DNA of 32,926 nucleotides from Desulfobacterales bacterium HSG16 (GCA_030377965.1 JAUCGE010000029.1:1-32926); one strand, 5' to 3'; positions 23,110-32,826 are shown, counted from the stretch's first letter. Made by a program: numbers and translations. Notes: generated by a model from the sequence alone, not told the origin.

Positions 23110-26100
23110 ATGAATTTTTCTGAAAAATACCTTGCCTATCGCGGTGATATCCGAATCATAGAAGGATTCGGCCCCACCTTGTACGCGGCCGCCCGCCATC
23201 CGGAAAAACAGCCTGTGGGAATATGGGTTTTCAATATGGAGAAAGCCAGTCTTGCCCGGATTTCACTTGATTGCGGGGCATCTGCCCTTGCTGTGGAAAA
23301 AGGGCATTTATGGGCTGCTGGAAACGACGGAAAGATTTATGACTGTCCGACAAAAGGCAGGCCGATTTCCAGAGGGCTTGTCGAAAATGAAGCTGCTGCT
23401 ATAGCTCTTTTGTCTGACAACAGGCTGGCCGTGCTGATCGAAAACGAGATTGTAATCCTTTCCCGTAAAAATGGGGAGGTAAAGCAGAGGCTGCAACTTT
23501 CCGACACAGGAACTTGTCTGGCTGCCGATGAGAGCGGCATATGGCTTGCAGCCGGAACTGTTGAAGGGTCTGTATCTGTTTTTGAATGCGAGGATAAAAG
23601 CCAGTTCTGTTTAAGCGAATCTGACCGGCTTCATGAAGGCAGTGTCACAGCCCTTACGTTTTCGCCGGAAAAACTCATGATAGTGTCAGCCGGACTTGAC
23701 CAGAAACTTCTTGTTACCTATGCAAGAGGCAGGCTCGAACCTGAAGATCGGGCAAGGGGAGCTGGACATACGGATCGCGTTATCACCTTGATACCCGGAC
23801 ATACACGGTTTTATTCCGCAGGTGCTGATAAAGTTGTCAAAGCATGGCCGGTTTCAAGCAATGCAAGGCCATTGACTCAAAAAGACGGGCTTGGAAAAAT
23901 TGTGGATTTGACCATAGTGTCAATCCATGAAAAACCCCATATCGTAGCTGTCCTGACAGATAACAGCTTCAGACTTTTTCCTTTGGACGAAGAAGGAAAA
24001 TTCAAGGAATGTTCACTTATAATCCGTGACGCTTATGCACTGGCTGCAAATTCGTTTAAACATTCCGATCCGGGTATTCGGGAATCTGCCATAAAGGATC
24101 TTGCCGGATATAACGATTCCCGATCTCTTGAAATGATCGCAGCACGAGTGACAAAAGAAAAAGATCCTGGACTCAGGGTCATGTGTGCGGATTTTATAGG
24201 AAAATCAGGTCATATTCAGGCTCCAGAGCTTCTTGAGAAAATGCTGAAACATTCTGCCGGGGCAGTTCGTATCAAAGCTTTTGAAGGTTTGAGAAAGCTT
24301 CTGGGAAAGACCGATTTGCGATCCCTGGATCTGGCATTGAGTACTGGAAAGGCCGATATAGGGATTATGGCCCTTGACTGCCTTGAAAAACTGGCTGCGG
24401 ATGATGATCAAGCATTAAAAAAACTGACAGAATCGATACATTCGAATACGTTTGAGATTCGACGAAAAGCTTTATTGAGTCTTGAATCTGTTCGGCCAAA
24501 AAACTCGCCGGAAGGAACTCTTGCCGGGCTTAAATCAAAACACGCGGACATCAGGCGCATGGGCGCAATCCGTCTGTTTCAGCGCAAGATGCTTGAAAAA
24601 ATGCCCGTACCCGCAGCATTGCGTACCTTGAGCGAAGACAGTGTTCCCAATGTCAGGCAATGCGCTTTCCTGCTCTCTTTGACCACAAACAGAAAACTTG
24701 CTGATACCATAAGATCCCGAGATATTGATATTCACAGGCATCTTTTTGATATTGAGCATACATATACCGGGCTTGATCCGGAAAAAGCGAAAAAGCCGCC
24801 TGCTCTTCCAAAGGTGAAAAAAAAGAAATTCAATCTTGCACCCGAAGATTACAGCCCTCTGCTTCAGGCGGTTGCATCACTTTCTGTTGATACCTGTCTT
24901 GCCGGGGCAAAAGGACTGGCATTACTTGAAGATTCGCGTGCATTGGGGCTTTTATTACAATTGAGCCGAGAAAAAGATGTCTCGGTCAGAGTCGAAGTAT
25001 GCAAAGCTCTTGCCCTTCTTAATGATCCTCGCACAATCCGCAGATTGCGCTCTTTTTTGAACGAAGAAGCCCCGGAAGTGCGGGATGCAGCGTTTTCTGG
25101 TCTTATATTAATTTACAGTAAAAAACCTCTGGAGTGTGTGCAGGCAGGTTTTGTATCCGCAAACGAGGATGTAAGGCATCGCGGTCTTAAAATTCTGATC
25201 GAAACTATTCGAAAAGGCGAAAAAAAGGGCGTATCCAGCCAGGCTCGCAAACTTCTGCTTCAGGCCATGAACGATTTCGCTTCCAGCGTTCGATCAGAAG
25301 CTTTCAAGGCTGCATTGAATTTGAGGATAGACGGCGGACATGAAGGCGCTCTCAGATTTGTTTTAAACTCGGCACATGCTGATATCAGGCGGGAAGTTCT
25401 TACCGAGATCATGACAAGGGAGCAGGCAGAATGGGCATGGCCTCTTCTTGAAGAAATGATGAATGATCCAGATCCAAAGCTGAGATCAGAGGCTTTTGAA
25501 TATGGACTTGAAAAAGCGGGAAAAAGCGATATCACCCCTTTGAAAGCAGGGATGATTTCTAATTATCCTGATATCAGAATGAAAGCATGTGACAAGCTGA
25601 TCAAACTGCACACAAAAGAGGCAGAGCCATTTATCATCGCCGCTGTTGATGATAAAGAAAAGTCTATCAGGCTCAAAGCTCTGGATGCTGTTGTTGCCAT
25701 TGAAGACTCTTCCGATAGAGCCAGTAAAACTCTGACAAAGGCTTTGACAAGCCGGTATCAGGATGTGCGGGCCGGTGCTGCCACAGCGCGAGGCAGGCAG
25801 GGCGATCCTAAAGCTTTAAATCCTCTGCTCGAACTGATCAGCGCAGAAGAGCCCGAAGAAGCCAGAGCAAAAAGTGAATGGATGGCTTCGGTGGAAAAGG
25901 CTCTGGAAGGTCTGGGCGAACTTGGTGATATAGATGCCCTTGACCCGGTAATATCTCTTATTGACAGCAAGCATAAATCTATTGGCACAAAGGCTGCAAA
26001 AGCACTTGCATGGATTGTGCGTCCGGAAAAAAACGAGGTTGTAAAGAAAATCATGAAGCATAGCGATGTAACGATCCGTCATTTTGCCGGATTTGCGCTT

Positions 26101-29100
26101 GCATGCTGCAATGATCCTGACAGCGCTTCAATGGTATTTTCGGACAAAGGAAAAAATATTCTGGGTCGGCAGACTCTCATGGCTGCGGCCCTGGCTCTTG
26201 CTCCTGATCTGCATGGCAGTTTTGATGCGGATAATTATCTTGTATCCCATGAAGACCGCCTGACGTTTTTTCTTGAAAGCCATAGACAGAATATTTCAAA
26301 AACTGCTCTTTTAGCCCTGATGCTCAAAGAACTTGTACAGAACCCGGAACAGCCGTTAAGATGTATTGGCGCTCTTTCCGCAGGCGCTCCGAGTATTCGC
26401 ATGACAGCAGGAGACGGCCTGCTGGCTTTTTCCGACAGGAAAACTTTTACAGATTTTATCCTTAATCTCGTAAATGACAGAGGAGAAAAACCTGCATGGA
26501 AGGTTTCAGGCGAAACCTTAAAGAAACTCGGGGCATTGATAATTCATCCTGAACCCAGAATCAGGGCATTGAGCAGCAGAATGCTTTTTCTTCTTACAGG
26601 AGAAAATGAAAAAGAGTGGAAAAAAGAATGGAAGTATTTTTCCAGAAGATATGAAAAAGAGATTGCTGCCAGCATAAAAGAGACAAAGGCTGGCGAAAAA
26701 GAGATAAAAAAAGGCAAACAGAAAAAAAATGCAAAAGATATACCCAATGTTATGCCAAAAGACATAAAGGAATATCTGAACCAGTTGGCATTTGGCGCGT
26801 ATGTGGGGCTTGTGCGGGAGAAGGGAACAGGTTCGGGCGTAATTCGAATCAGGCAAAAAGCCCTTGCCCGTATTTTCGAGATGGCAGAAAAAGATGCAGA
26901 ATGCGCGATATTTGCTCAACCGGTATTTGTCCGTGCATTAAGTGATCCGAACCAGCCGGTCAGAATCCAGGCATTTGAGCATATGCTGGCTCTTGGTATG
27001 GATGTCAATTACGTAGGAGCCGAAGCACTGGCATTAAGTTATACCGATCTGGGCGTGCTGGGCTTGAAAGTTATAACGGAAAATAAGACTCCCCAGGAGG
27101 CAGACGATATAATCCGAGGCGCTATGATGGATCGTATAGACGGGCTTGAATTCGAAGCGGCAAAACTTCGTCTTGCCCATCTGCCCCTGGCAAAAGTCTG
27201 CGGCCAGGCAATTGATGCTGCCTCTGAAAAGCTTCGAAAACAGGCTGTAGCGTGGCTGTCCGAAGTATTTAAAACCGATAAAGAAGCTCAAAAAGCTATT
27301 TTTACAGCCCTTGATTCAAAATATCGGCAAATCAGATTTCTGGCTGCAAAAACCCTTTCGATTCATAAAGAGAAAAAAGCTTTTGACGCTTTGGCTGCCC
27401 TGCTGGCCGAAACCAGAACCATATCCGATCCTATGGTAAGCCAGCCTCGGATAATCAAGGCTTTTATAGATTTAGGAGACCCAAAAGCCGCCAATCTTTT
27501 CATGGACAGGCTCGAAGATGATCCTGCAAAAACGGCTGATGTAAAAAAACTTCTGGATGCTGTGGCCGGATTTCGTGATCCGGGTTGTGCCAGACGGCTT
27601 GTAGATTTTATGCAGAACCCGGCATGGCTCAAGCCCGCGTATTCTGCTCTTTACGTTATCAGCGGTTTCGATCAGGATATAGATGATCCTGACGACGAAT
27701 ATCCAAATGAAAAAAAATGGCTTGAAAAACAGCATCCTCGCCATGATGATATTCTTGCGGATCTTATGGAGAAATGCCTTGATCTGAACGATAAAAATCT
27801 TCTTAAACCCTTGATAGCCGATGCCAGATGGGCAACGTCTTCTGCAACTGACACTGTTCTTTCTAAACTTGCAGCTTTTCCTGACGATTCTGTCAGGCAT
27901 GATGCAATAGAAGCCATCGGCTGGCGCATTAAAAATCGGTCATGCTCCATCCAGCCTCTGGTGCGGGCATTGGAACATCGTGACGAGATCAGCCGGTTTC
28001 TGGCTGCCGAAAACCTCGCAAAAGCTGGGTATGACAATGGAATTACGATCCTGCTGACTGGTATCGACCTGATGAGTGATATCGATTTGAGAATGCAGGC
28101 AGTAACAGCTCTGGGCGAACTGGCGGATGAACGCGCCCTTGATATATTGTTGAAACTGGCAGCAGAAGAGGATCATGCGCTTCAGGAATCAGCGCTTGAG
28201 GCCATAGGTCATATGGGCAGATCGGACAAGGCTGACGAGATTTTTGCAATCCTGGAACAATACGCAACAGGAAGTGACGGACTTGCGGAAATGGCCTTAA
28301 ACGGTCTTCGCTGGTTCAACACCCGGAAAGGCTGGGATCTTGTCAGGCAGAGGGCTTCAGATAAAAATTGGTATAACAAAGATGTTGCTATCAGTCTTCT
28401 CGGATTCAATGACGAACCTGCCACCCGCACACTTTTGCTGGATCTGATAAGAAACGATGACAACTATTATGGAGTATCAAACGCCATTGAGGCAGCCCGC
28501 ATGTTGTGGGGACCGGATGATCCTGAACCTGATTATGCCCTGCTCCGGTCTTTATGGCCGGAAATGGACGAAGATACACTTGAAAGGGTGTGCAAAAAAG
28601 GTGATCCGGAAAGAATAATGGAAATTTTGCCCCATTGTCTGTCACGGATACGCAAGCCTCTTGAAACCTGCCTGCTTCAAAGAGATCCTCTGCCTGTAGA
28701 TGCTGCAAACAATGCCTTGAACAGCCCATTTGCCCCTGTGGTTCGAACAGGAGCTTATATAATCGGAAGGGCTGAAGGGAATAAGAATTTAAATACATCT
28801 GATCTTGAAAAAGCCATTGAAACCTGGTTTGCCAAGTGGAAAAAAATCCGTGAGGACTCCCTGGAAAAAGGAATAGTTCACCTGGAAAAGATAGTGCCAG
28901 TAACTAGCTGCCTGACGCAGCTAATATGGGCTGCAGGCCGTATGAAAACAGGGCTTGGGCTAATTCTTGATATTGCAGCGTCATATCCTGGAGATTCATT
29001 TTTTAGACCTGTGGCAGAAGAGGCGTTGTCAGCCATCGGCAATTTCAAAGATGATTCTGCAAAAATCACTGATTTTCTTATGACAGCGATTACAAGCCCT

Positions 29101-29517
29101 GACGCGAAATTACGTCTTGCTGCAACCGGGATACTCGCTTTTACAGATGCAAAGGCTGCGTCCAGAACTGCTGAAAACATGCTCCGGGATCGCACTGGGT
29201 TCAATCGCATTGCAGCACTTTCGGATGTAAAGACTGCAATAAAAAAAGGCGTGTCAGACATTCATCTTCAGGCAGCGGTTTTGCCACACCTGGTAAAAAA
29301 CGGTGATTTCAAATCGGTTTACAAGGTGGCACAGGATAAAAATCTTACCCTGAATCTGAGGATGGGTGCTGTGGAAGCTCTTGCTAAAATGGCGGATGAA
29401 AAAGCCGAAAAACTGCTCGTCAACATCGGGAAAGCCGAAGATTATGACGAGGAATTGAGAAAGGCCGCATGGCGGGGATTGAGAAGATCCAGACGAGCGC
29501 GTTTGAAAATCGCCTGA
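23110..29517 (+). CDS. Giant WD40 plus HEAT/ARM-repeat protein (retron type XIII ARM-like component)
   Basis: A 2135-residue protein without signal peptide or membrane helix, so cytosolic. Residues 1-300 are a WD40-like propeller (LWAAGNDGKIYD, IVSAGLDQKLLVTYA, FYSAGADKVVKAWPV). From about 310 to the end run dozens of HEAT/ARM helical repeats with the usual pattern of a conserved Asp-Pro or Asp, Arg and Ala (for example DPGIRESAIKDLAGYND, DVSVRVEVCKALALLNDPRTIRRL, DLRMQAVTALGELADERALDILL). Basic breaks occur near 560 (KKPPALPKVKKKK) and 1190-1215 (a Lys-rich linker), and a divergent hinge near 1530. Such solenoids are binding scaffolds; no enzymatic motif was recognised. The ATG at 23110 has only a weak Shine-Dalgarno. 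The gene leads an operon with the SWIM-WGR and RT genes; this trio matches the remembered type XIII retron set. Confidence 0.88.
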   Translation: MNFSEKYLAYRGDIRIIEGFGPTLYAAARHPEKQPVGIWVFNMEKASLARISLDCGASALAVEKGHLWAAGNDGKIYDCPTKGRPISRGLVENEAAAIALLSDNRLAVLIENEIVILSRKNGEVKQRLQLSDTGTCLAADESGIWLAAGTVEGSVSVFECEDKSQFCLSESDRLHEGSVTALTFSPEKLMIVSAGLDQKLLVTYARGRLEPEDRARGAGHTDRVITLIPGHTRFYSAGADKVVKAWPVSSNARPLTQKDGLGKIVDLTIVSIHEKPHIVAVLTDNSFRLFPLDEEGKFKECSLIIRDAYALAANSFKHSDPGIRESAIKDLAGYNDSRSLEMIAARVTKEKDPGLRVMCADFIGKSGHIQAPELLEKMLKHSAGAVRIKAFEGLRKLLGKTDLRSLDLALSTGKADIGIMALDCLEKLAADDDQALKKLTESIHSNTFEIRRKALLSLESVRPKNSPEGTLAGLKSKHADIRRMGAIRLFQRKMLEKMPVPAALRTLSEDSVPNVRQCAFLLSLTTNRKLADTIRSRDIDIHRHLFDIEHTYTGLDPEKAKKPPALPKVKKKKFNLAPEDYSPLLQAVASLSVDTCLAGAKGLALLEDSRALGLLLQLSREKDVSVRVEVCKALALLNDPRTIRRLRSFLNEEAPEVRDAAFSGLILIYSKKPLECVQAGFVSANEDVRHRGLKILIETIRKGEKKGVSSQARKLLLQAMNDFASSVRSEAFKAALNLRIDGGHEGALRFVLNSAHADIRREVLTEIMTREQAEWAWPLLEEMMNDPDPKLRSEAFEYGLEKAGKSDITPLKAGMISNYPDIRMKACDKLIKLHTKEAEPFIIAAVDDKEKSIRLKALDAVVAIEDSSDRASKTLTKALTSRYQDVRAGAATARGRQGDPKALNPLLELISAEEPEEARAKSEWMASVEKALEGLGELGDIDALDPVISLIDSKHKSIGTKAAKALAWIVRPEKNEVVKKIMKHSDVTIRHFAGFALACCNDPDSASMVFSDKGKNILGRQTLMAAALALAPDLHGSFDADNYLVSHEDRLTFFLESHRQNISKTALLALMLKELVQNPEQPLRCIGALSAGAPSIRMTAGDGLLAFSDRKTFTDFILNLVNDRGEKPAWKVSGETLKKLGALIIHPEPRIRALSSRMLFLLTGENEKEWKKEWKYFSRRYEKEIAASIKETKAGEKEIKKGKQKKNAKDIPNVMPKDIKEYLNQLAFGAYVGLVREKGTGSGVIRIRQKALARIFEMAEKDAECAIFAQPVFVRALSDPNQPVRIQAFEHMLALGMDVNYVGAEALALSYTDLGVLGLKVITENKTPQEADDIIRGAMMDRIDGLEFEAAKLRLAHLPLAKVCGQAIDAASEKLRKQAVAWLSEVFKTDKEAQKAIFTALDSKYRQIRFLAAKTLSIHKEKKAFDALAALLAETRTISDPMVSQPRIIKAFIDLGDPKAANLFMDRLEDDPAKTADVKKLLDAVAGFRDPGCARRLVDFMQNPAWLKPAYSALYVISGFDQDIDDPDDEYPNEKKWLEKQHPRHDDILADLMEKCLDLNDKNLLKPLIADARWATSSATDTVLSKLAAFPDDSVRHDAIEAIGWRIKNRSCSIQPLVRALEHRDEISRFLAAENLAKAGYDNGITILLTGIDLMSDIDLRMQAVTALGELADERALDILLKLAAEEDHALQESALEAIGHMGRSDKADEIFAILEQYATGSDGLAEMALNGLRWFNTRKGWDLVRQRASDKNWYNKDVAISLLGFNDEPATRTLLLDLIRNDDNYYGVSNAIEAARMLWGPDDPEPDYALLRSLWPEMDEDTLERVCKKGDPERIMEILPHCLSRIRKPLETCLLQRDPLPVDAANNALNSPFAPVVRTGAYIIGRAEGNKNLNTSDLEKAIETWFAKWKKIREDSLEKGIVHLEKIVPVTSCLTQLIWAAGRMKTGLGLILDIAASYPGDSFFRPVAEEALSAIGNFKDDSAKITDFLMTAITSPDAKLRLAATGILAFTDAKAASRTAENMLRDRTGFNRIAALSDVKTAIKKGVSDIHLQAAVLPHLVKNGDFKSVYKVAQDKNLTLNLRMGAVEALAKMADEKAEKLLVNIGKAEDYDEELRKAAWRGLRRSRRARLKIA

Positions 29518-29656
29518 TAAGAAGGAAAGTACAGGTTCAAAGCATGTTACAAGGATTTTGGATAAGAATCGGATTTATAAGAAAAGGATTTTTCATTGCC
29601 GAGCGAGTTCTTGCCGCCAGGCAGTTCATGGGTCTTTATTAAGGATAAAGCATAAA
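29518..29656 (+). other. 139-base gap inside the retron-like operon
   Basis: The gap separates the HEAT gene from the SWIM gene, unusual when the next junction is only 8 bases. It starts with the right half of the inverted repeat (29533-29560), then has three GGATTT-type motifs and a small stem TGCC/GGCA (29612-29623). The frame of the SWIM gene is open back to a TTG at 29558, but the residues it would add look non-coding. It is a candidate site for a structured RNA; I could not draw a convincing msr-msd. Confidence 0.35.
29533..29560. repeat. Right half of split inverted repeat bracketing the HEAT gene
   Basis: AGGTTCAAAGCATG (29533-29546), two bases, then ACAAGGATTTTG (29549-29560). Both pieces recur as reverse complements upstream of the HEAT gene, at 22803-22816 and 22721-22732. 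Two exact matches in the same relative order, 14 and 12 bases long, make chance unlikely. Confidence 0.7.
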
Positions 29657-31513
29657 ATGAAAGAGGAAAAACAGCCGGAATCCAAGGGGCCAGAGCATAC
29701 CCCTGTGAAAATAAAATATGCAGCGCCCAACAGCGTCGATCATACTGAAAAAGAATCTATGATCCGCCTGTTCGGTAACCTCTACCGGGACCCGGTGGAT
29801 GTCAATGCTGCCATAAAAAATCCCATTCGTTTCAGAGAATCCATGTCAGCTTTGAGCCGGGTCGTTTCAAGCGATTATCGTTACTCTCCAAAAGATCGGA
29901 GCGCATATCTGGCATACAAACGCATGAAAAATGAATCTGCCGGTATGAACTCGTGGCAGGCAAGGCAGGCTTATTTTTCATGGCTTGAAAGAAATGATCC
30001 GGATGCCTGGCTGATCTTAGACCCTGTGGTAACGGTTCATCCTGACGAAATCTTTTTCGAGGTGTTTTCAAAAGACGAGGGAAGCTATGCAAGACTTGGT
30101 ATGTCTCACAAAGCCTTTGATTTTGAAAAGCCTCCTGTATTCGGCACAACAAATATCGATTTTTCCGAAAGCCTTTTAGCCGGCATAAAAAAGATGAGAA
30201 CCGGCAAAAAAACTTCTTTTGGGGTCAGCCGCGAAGAAGTAAGCCTCAAAGACGAGTCCGGTGAAGGTGTTCTCGAAAAAAAGATAAATCTGCCCGACTC
30301 CTGGCTTCGGGGCTTCTTGCAGGTGCAGTCAGCAGCGATGCTGCCGACAGATTCTTTTAAAATGGCCCCCATAGATTTTTATAATCTTCTCCGAAATCTG
30401 AGATTTAATTCAGACATCAAAGGCAAACCACGAGGGCTTCGAATCGAGCTTGTACCGGGCGATTATCCTAAAATGGTGGTCGAACCCAGGGAAACTCTGA
30501 TTGAAACTACACAGGAAATTTATAAGGGCAAGACAGCAAGAGTGGTGCGGATATGGGGCAGACGCAGGCTGATGATGCTTAAACAATTTCTCCCGTTTAC
30601 AACAGAGATAGATGTGAGAATCATAGGTTCTGGAATGCCCTCTTTCTGGATTTTAAAAGGAGAAGACACTGCCTTTACTCTGGGCATGACAGGCTTTACG
30701 GCTTTTGACTGGTCAAGGGCTTTAAGCTTCGATCTTCTTTTACCCCGAAAGGCTTCCGACACTTCAGATCTTGAAAAAATACTGACCCATCTTTCGGACA
30801 AATGGCTGGACAGTCGGAAAGGAATCGCAAAGGCTGTGGATATCAAGGGCGCTGAATTGTTAAAAGCTCTTCAGGCAGGCTGTCAGCAGGGCAAGCTCAT
30901 GTATGATATCTCAAAAGATGTGTACAGGCTCCGCCCCCTTACAAGCGAACCTTTAGACATGTCCCGACTTGAATTTCGGAACCAGAGGGAGCGTTTTGCC
31001 CATGACCTTTTAAACCGCAAAGACGCTGTAAAAATCGAGTCTGAAAACCGGATTTTCGGTACTGGTGTAGAACTTGTGGGCAAGGCGGATGTAAAAGAAG
31101 ACCGCCGGGAGTATCGTCCCACCATGCTCATAAACGAAGAAGGCCAGGTTGTGAAAGCCGAATGCACATGTACACTCTTTCGGAAACAAAAACTGAAGCA
31201 GGGCCCGTGTCCGCATCTTCTGGCTCTCAGAATAGCCCATGTAAAGCAGACTGAAAAACAGATGAAGAGTACTGCCCGGCGAAAGCGGATCATGCTTGAA
31301 ACCAGGACATACACGAAACGGGCGGAAACCGGAGAGGATGTCTGCCAGTTGACTCTGGATCGCCGGATATTAAAGATGCGGTGGGGACGAAAGGGGCAGG
31401 ATCTGCGAGTGCAGAACCTGCGATTCAACTCCGTGGACGAGGCGAGACAGGCTTATTTTACCCGTGCAGACCATTTGGGAACACGGGGTTATCTGGACGC
31501 AACTACAGGATAG
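29657..31513 (+). CDS. SWIM zinc-finger and WGR-domain protein (retron type XIII WHSWIM-like component)
   Basis: A 618-residue protein from the ATG at 29657, with AAGGA about 11 bases upstream. The first 490 residues are of mixed helix and strand without a clear known fold, but include a repeated LRNLRFN/FRNQRERFAHDLL type of segment. A SWIM zinc finger is complete: C503-x-C505-x12-C518-x-H520 (CTC...CPH), a fold that binds DNA or proteins. The C-terminus is a WGR domain (MRWGRKGQDLRV, W576, through YFTRADHLGTRGY), known from PARP1-3 and MolR-like proteins as a nucleic-acid-sensing module. The RT gene follows after 8 bases. Context suggests a partner or effector of the RT and HEAT proteins; it may sense nucleic-acid products. 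Biochemical role is inferred. Confidence 0.87.
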   Translation: MKEEKQPESKGPEHTPVKIKYAAPNSVDHTEKESMIRLFGNLYRDPVDVNAAIKNPIRFRESMSALSRVVSSDYRYSPKDRSAYLAYKRMKNESAGMNSWQARQAYFSWLERNDPDAWLILDPVVTVHPDEIFFEVFSKDEGSYARLGMSHKAFDFEKPPVFGTTNIDFSESLLAGIKKMRTGKKTSFGVSREEVSLKDESGEGVLEKKINLPDSWLRGFLQVQSAAMLPTDSFKMAPIDFYNLLRNLRFNSDIKGKPRGLRIELVPGDYPKMVVEPRETLIETTQEIYKGKTARVVRIWGRRRLMMLKQFLPFTTEIDVRIIGSGMPSFWILKGEDTAFTLGMTGFTAFDWSRALSFDLLLPRKASDTSDLEKILTHLSDKWLDSRKGIAKAVDIKGAELLKALQAGCQQGKLMYDISKDVYRLRPLTSEPLDMSRLEFRNQRERFAHDLLNRKDAVKIESENRIFGTGVELVGKADVKEDRREYRPTMLINEEGQVVKAECTCTLFRKQKLKQGPCPHLLALRIAHVKQTEKQMKSTARRKRIMLETRTYTKRAETGEDVCQLTLDRRILKMRWGRKGQDLRVQNLRFNSVDEARQAYFTRADHLGTRGYLDATTG

Positions 31514-31521
31514 TTTGATTT

Positions 31522-32811
31522 ATGGCTACACGAACAGACATGACCCGGCTTTGGCGCGATATAGAAACCGCTGGCGGTATTGACGCTTATGTGGATACCC
31601 AACTTACAGAACACGGCTACCTGGTTGAAAAAAAAGAGACCGACGGCATGAGCCGACGCGAACTTGCAAGGTATAAAAAGGAACTCAAACAGGAAGCCGA
31701 AGAAAAGAGAAAATTAAAGAAAGAGGCATGGCAGGCATACAAGGCCACCCATATCGTGCATCTTGGCGAGGGCATTTATTTCAACGATGCAGAAGACTGG
31801 GATCGACGGGATCTTGAGAAAGCGGAAGAAAGAGCGGCAGAAAACGAACTGCCCCAGCTCGATTCGCCAAAACAACTTGCAGAAGCTCTGGGTCTGACTA
31901 TTCCCAAGCTACGATGGCTTTCCTATCACAGAGATGCCGCAACCCGGATTCACTACCGCCGGTTTTTCATCTCAAAAAGAGATGGATCATCACGCCCCAT
32001 ATGGGCACCTCTGCCTGACTTAAAGGGAGCTCAAAGATGGATTCTCAATAATATCGTGGAAAGACTCCCGGTTCATGGGGCCTGCCACGGGTTTTTATGC
32101 GGCAGGTCTATTCTGACCAACGCAAAGTTCCACGAAAACTCAAGCGTCATAGTCAAGATGGATTTGAAAGACTTTTTTCCGACTGTCACCTTCCCCAGAG
32201 TAAAAGGTCTTTTCCGTAAGGCCGGTTACAGGGAACAGGTAGCCACAATTTTATCTCTTTTATGCACGGAATCTCCCCGTGAAATTGTAGATTTTGCAGG
32301 AAAGACTTTTTATGTGTCAACAGGAATAAGATGTCTGCCCCAGGGCGCTCCTGCTTCTCCTGCCATTACAAATACATTATGCCTCAATCTGGACAGACGA
32401 CTTTCTGGTCTTGCCTCAAAAATGGGATGGCGCTATACCCGTTACGCAGACGACCTGACTTTCAGCCTGCCGGAAAAACACAAAGATGCGCCTAAAATCG
32501 GAACCCTGATGGGCATTGTAAGCCGAATTGTTCAGGACGAGGGTTTTACAATTCACGGGAAAAAGACCCGTGTGATAAGAAAAGGAAGCCGTCAGACCGT
32601 GACAGGGCTTGTGGTAAACGATGCTTTAGCCCCCCGTGTCCCAAGAAAACTAAAGCGCAGGATAAGAGCCGCTGTCTTCAACCTCAAAAACGGCAGACCT
32701 TTAAAAGACGGCGATACCCCAGAGAGCCTGGCAGGGTATGCGGCTTATATAAATATGACTGATCCAAAGACGGGCAAGATCCTGATGGATCAACTTGCAC
32801 CTTTTTTGTAG
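31522..32811 (+). CDS. Retron-type reverse transcriptase
   Basis: A 429-residue RT. Residues 1-120 are a charged, helical extension; the RT core runs about 120-410. Motif A is MDLKDFFPT (D214), motif B LPQGAPASPAITN, motif C YADD (Y308, D310, D311). Two retron hallmarks are present: region X as NAKFH (N200-H204, NAxxH) and region Y as VTGLVVND (V360-G362). No group II intron maturase, DNA-binding or endonuclease domain is fused, and no template/variable repeat pair was seen, which argues against a group II intron or DGR RT. It is eight bases after the SWIM-WGR gene, so no msr-msd fits between them. Retron RTs copy part of their own RNA into msDNA, usually as an antiphage sensor. Confidence 0.93.
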   Translation: MATRTDMTRLWRDIETAGGIDAYVDTQLTEHGYLVEKKETDGMSRRELARYKKELKQEAEEKRKLKKEAWQAYKATHIVHLGEGIYFNDAEDWDRRDLEKAEERAAENELPQLDSPKQLAEALGLTIPKLRWLSYHRDAATRIHYRRFFISKRDGSSRPIWAPLPDLKGAQRWILNNIVERLPVHGACHGFLCGRSILTNAKFHENSSVIVKMDLKDFFPTVTFPRVKGLFRKAGYREQVATILSLLCTESPREIVDFAGKTFYVSTGIRCLPQGAPASPAITNTLCLNLDRRLSGLASKMGWRYTRYADDLTFSLPEKHKDAPKIGTLMGIVSRIVQDEGFTIHGKKTRVIRKGSRQTVTGLVVNDALAPRVPRKLKRRIRAAVFNLKNGRPLKDGDTPESLAGYAAYINMTDPKTGKILMDQLAPFL

Positions 32812-32826
32812 AGAATTGATCATTTC

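Noticed and set aside
27472..28037. Long antisense open frames opposite the HEAT gene
   Set aside because: They mirror the codon pattern of the HEAT repeats, have no family resemblance and no start signals; many similar shadows occur along the gene.
29558..29656. A 33-residue N-terminal extension of the SWIM-WGR protein from a TTG at 29558
   Set aside because: The added residues (many Cys, Arg, His) look unlike the protein, the TTG has an AAGGA only two bases away, and the ATG at 29657 has a better-spaced site.
31522..32811. RT as part of a diversity-generating retroelement or group II intron
   Set aside because: NAxxH and VTG signatures fit retrons, there is no maturase/endonuclease domain, no intron domain V-like structure was seen, and no template/variable repeat pair was found nearby.
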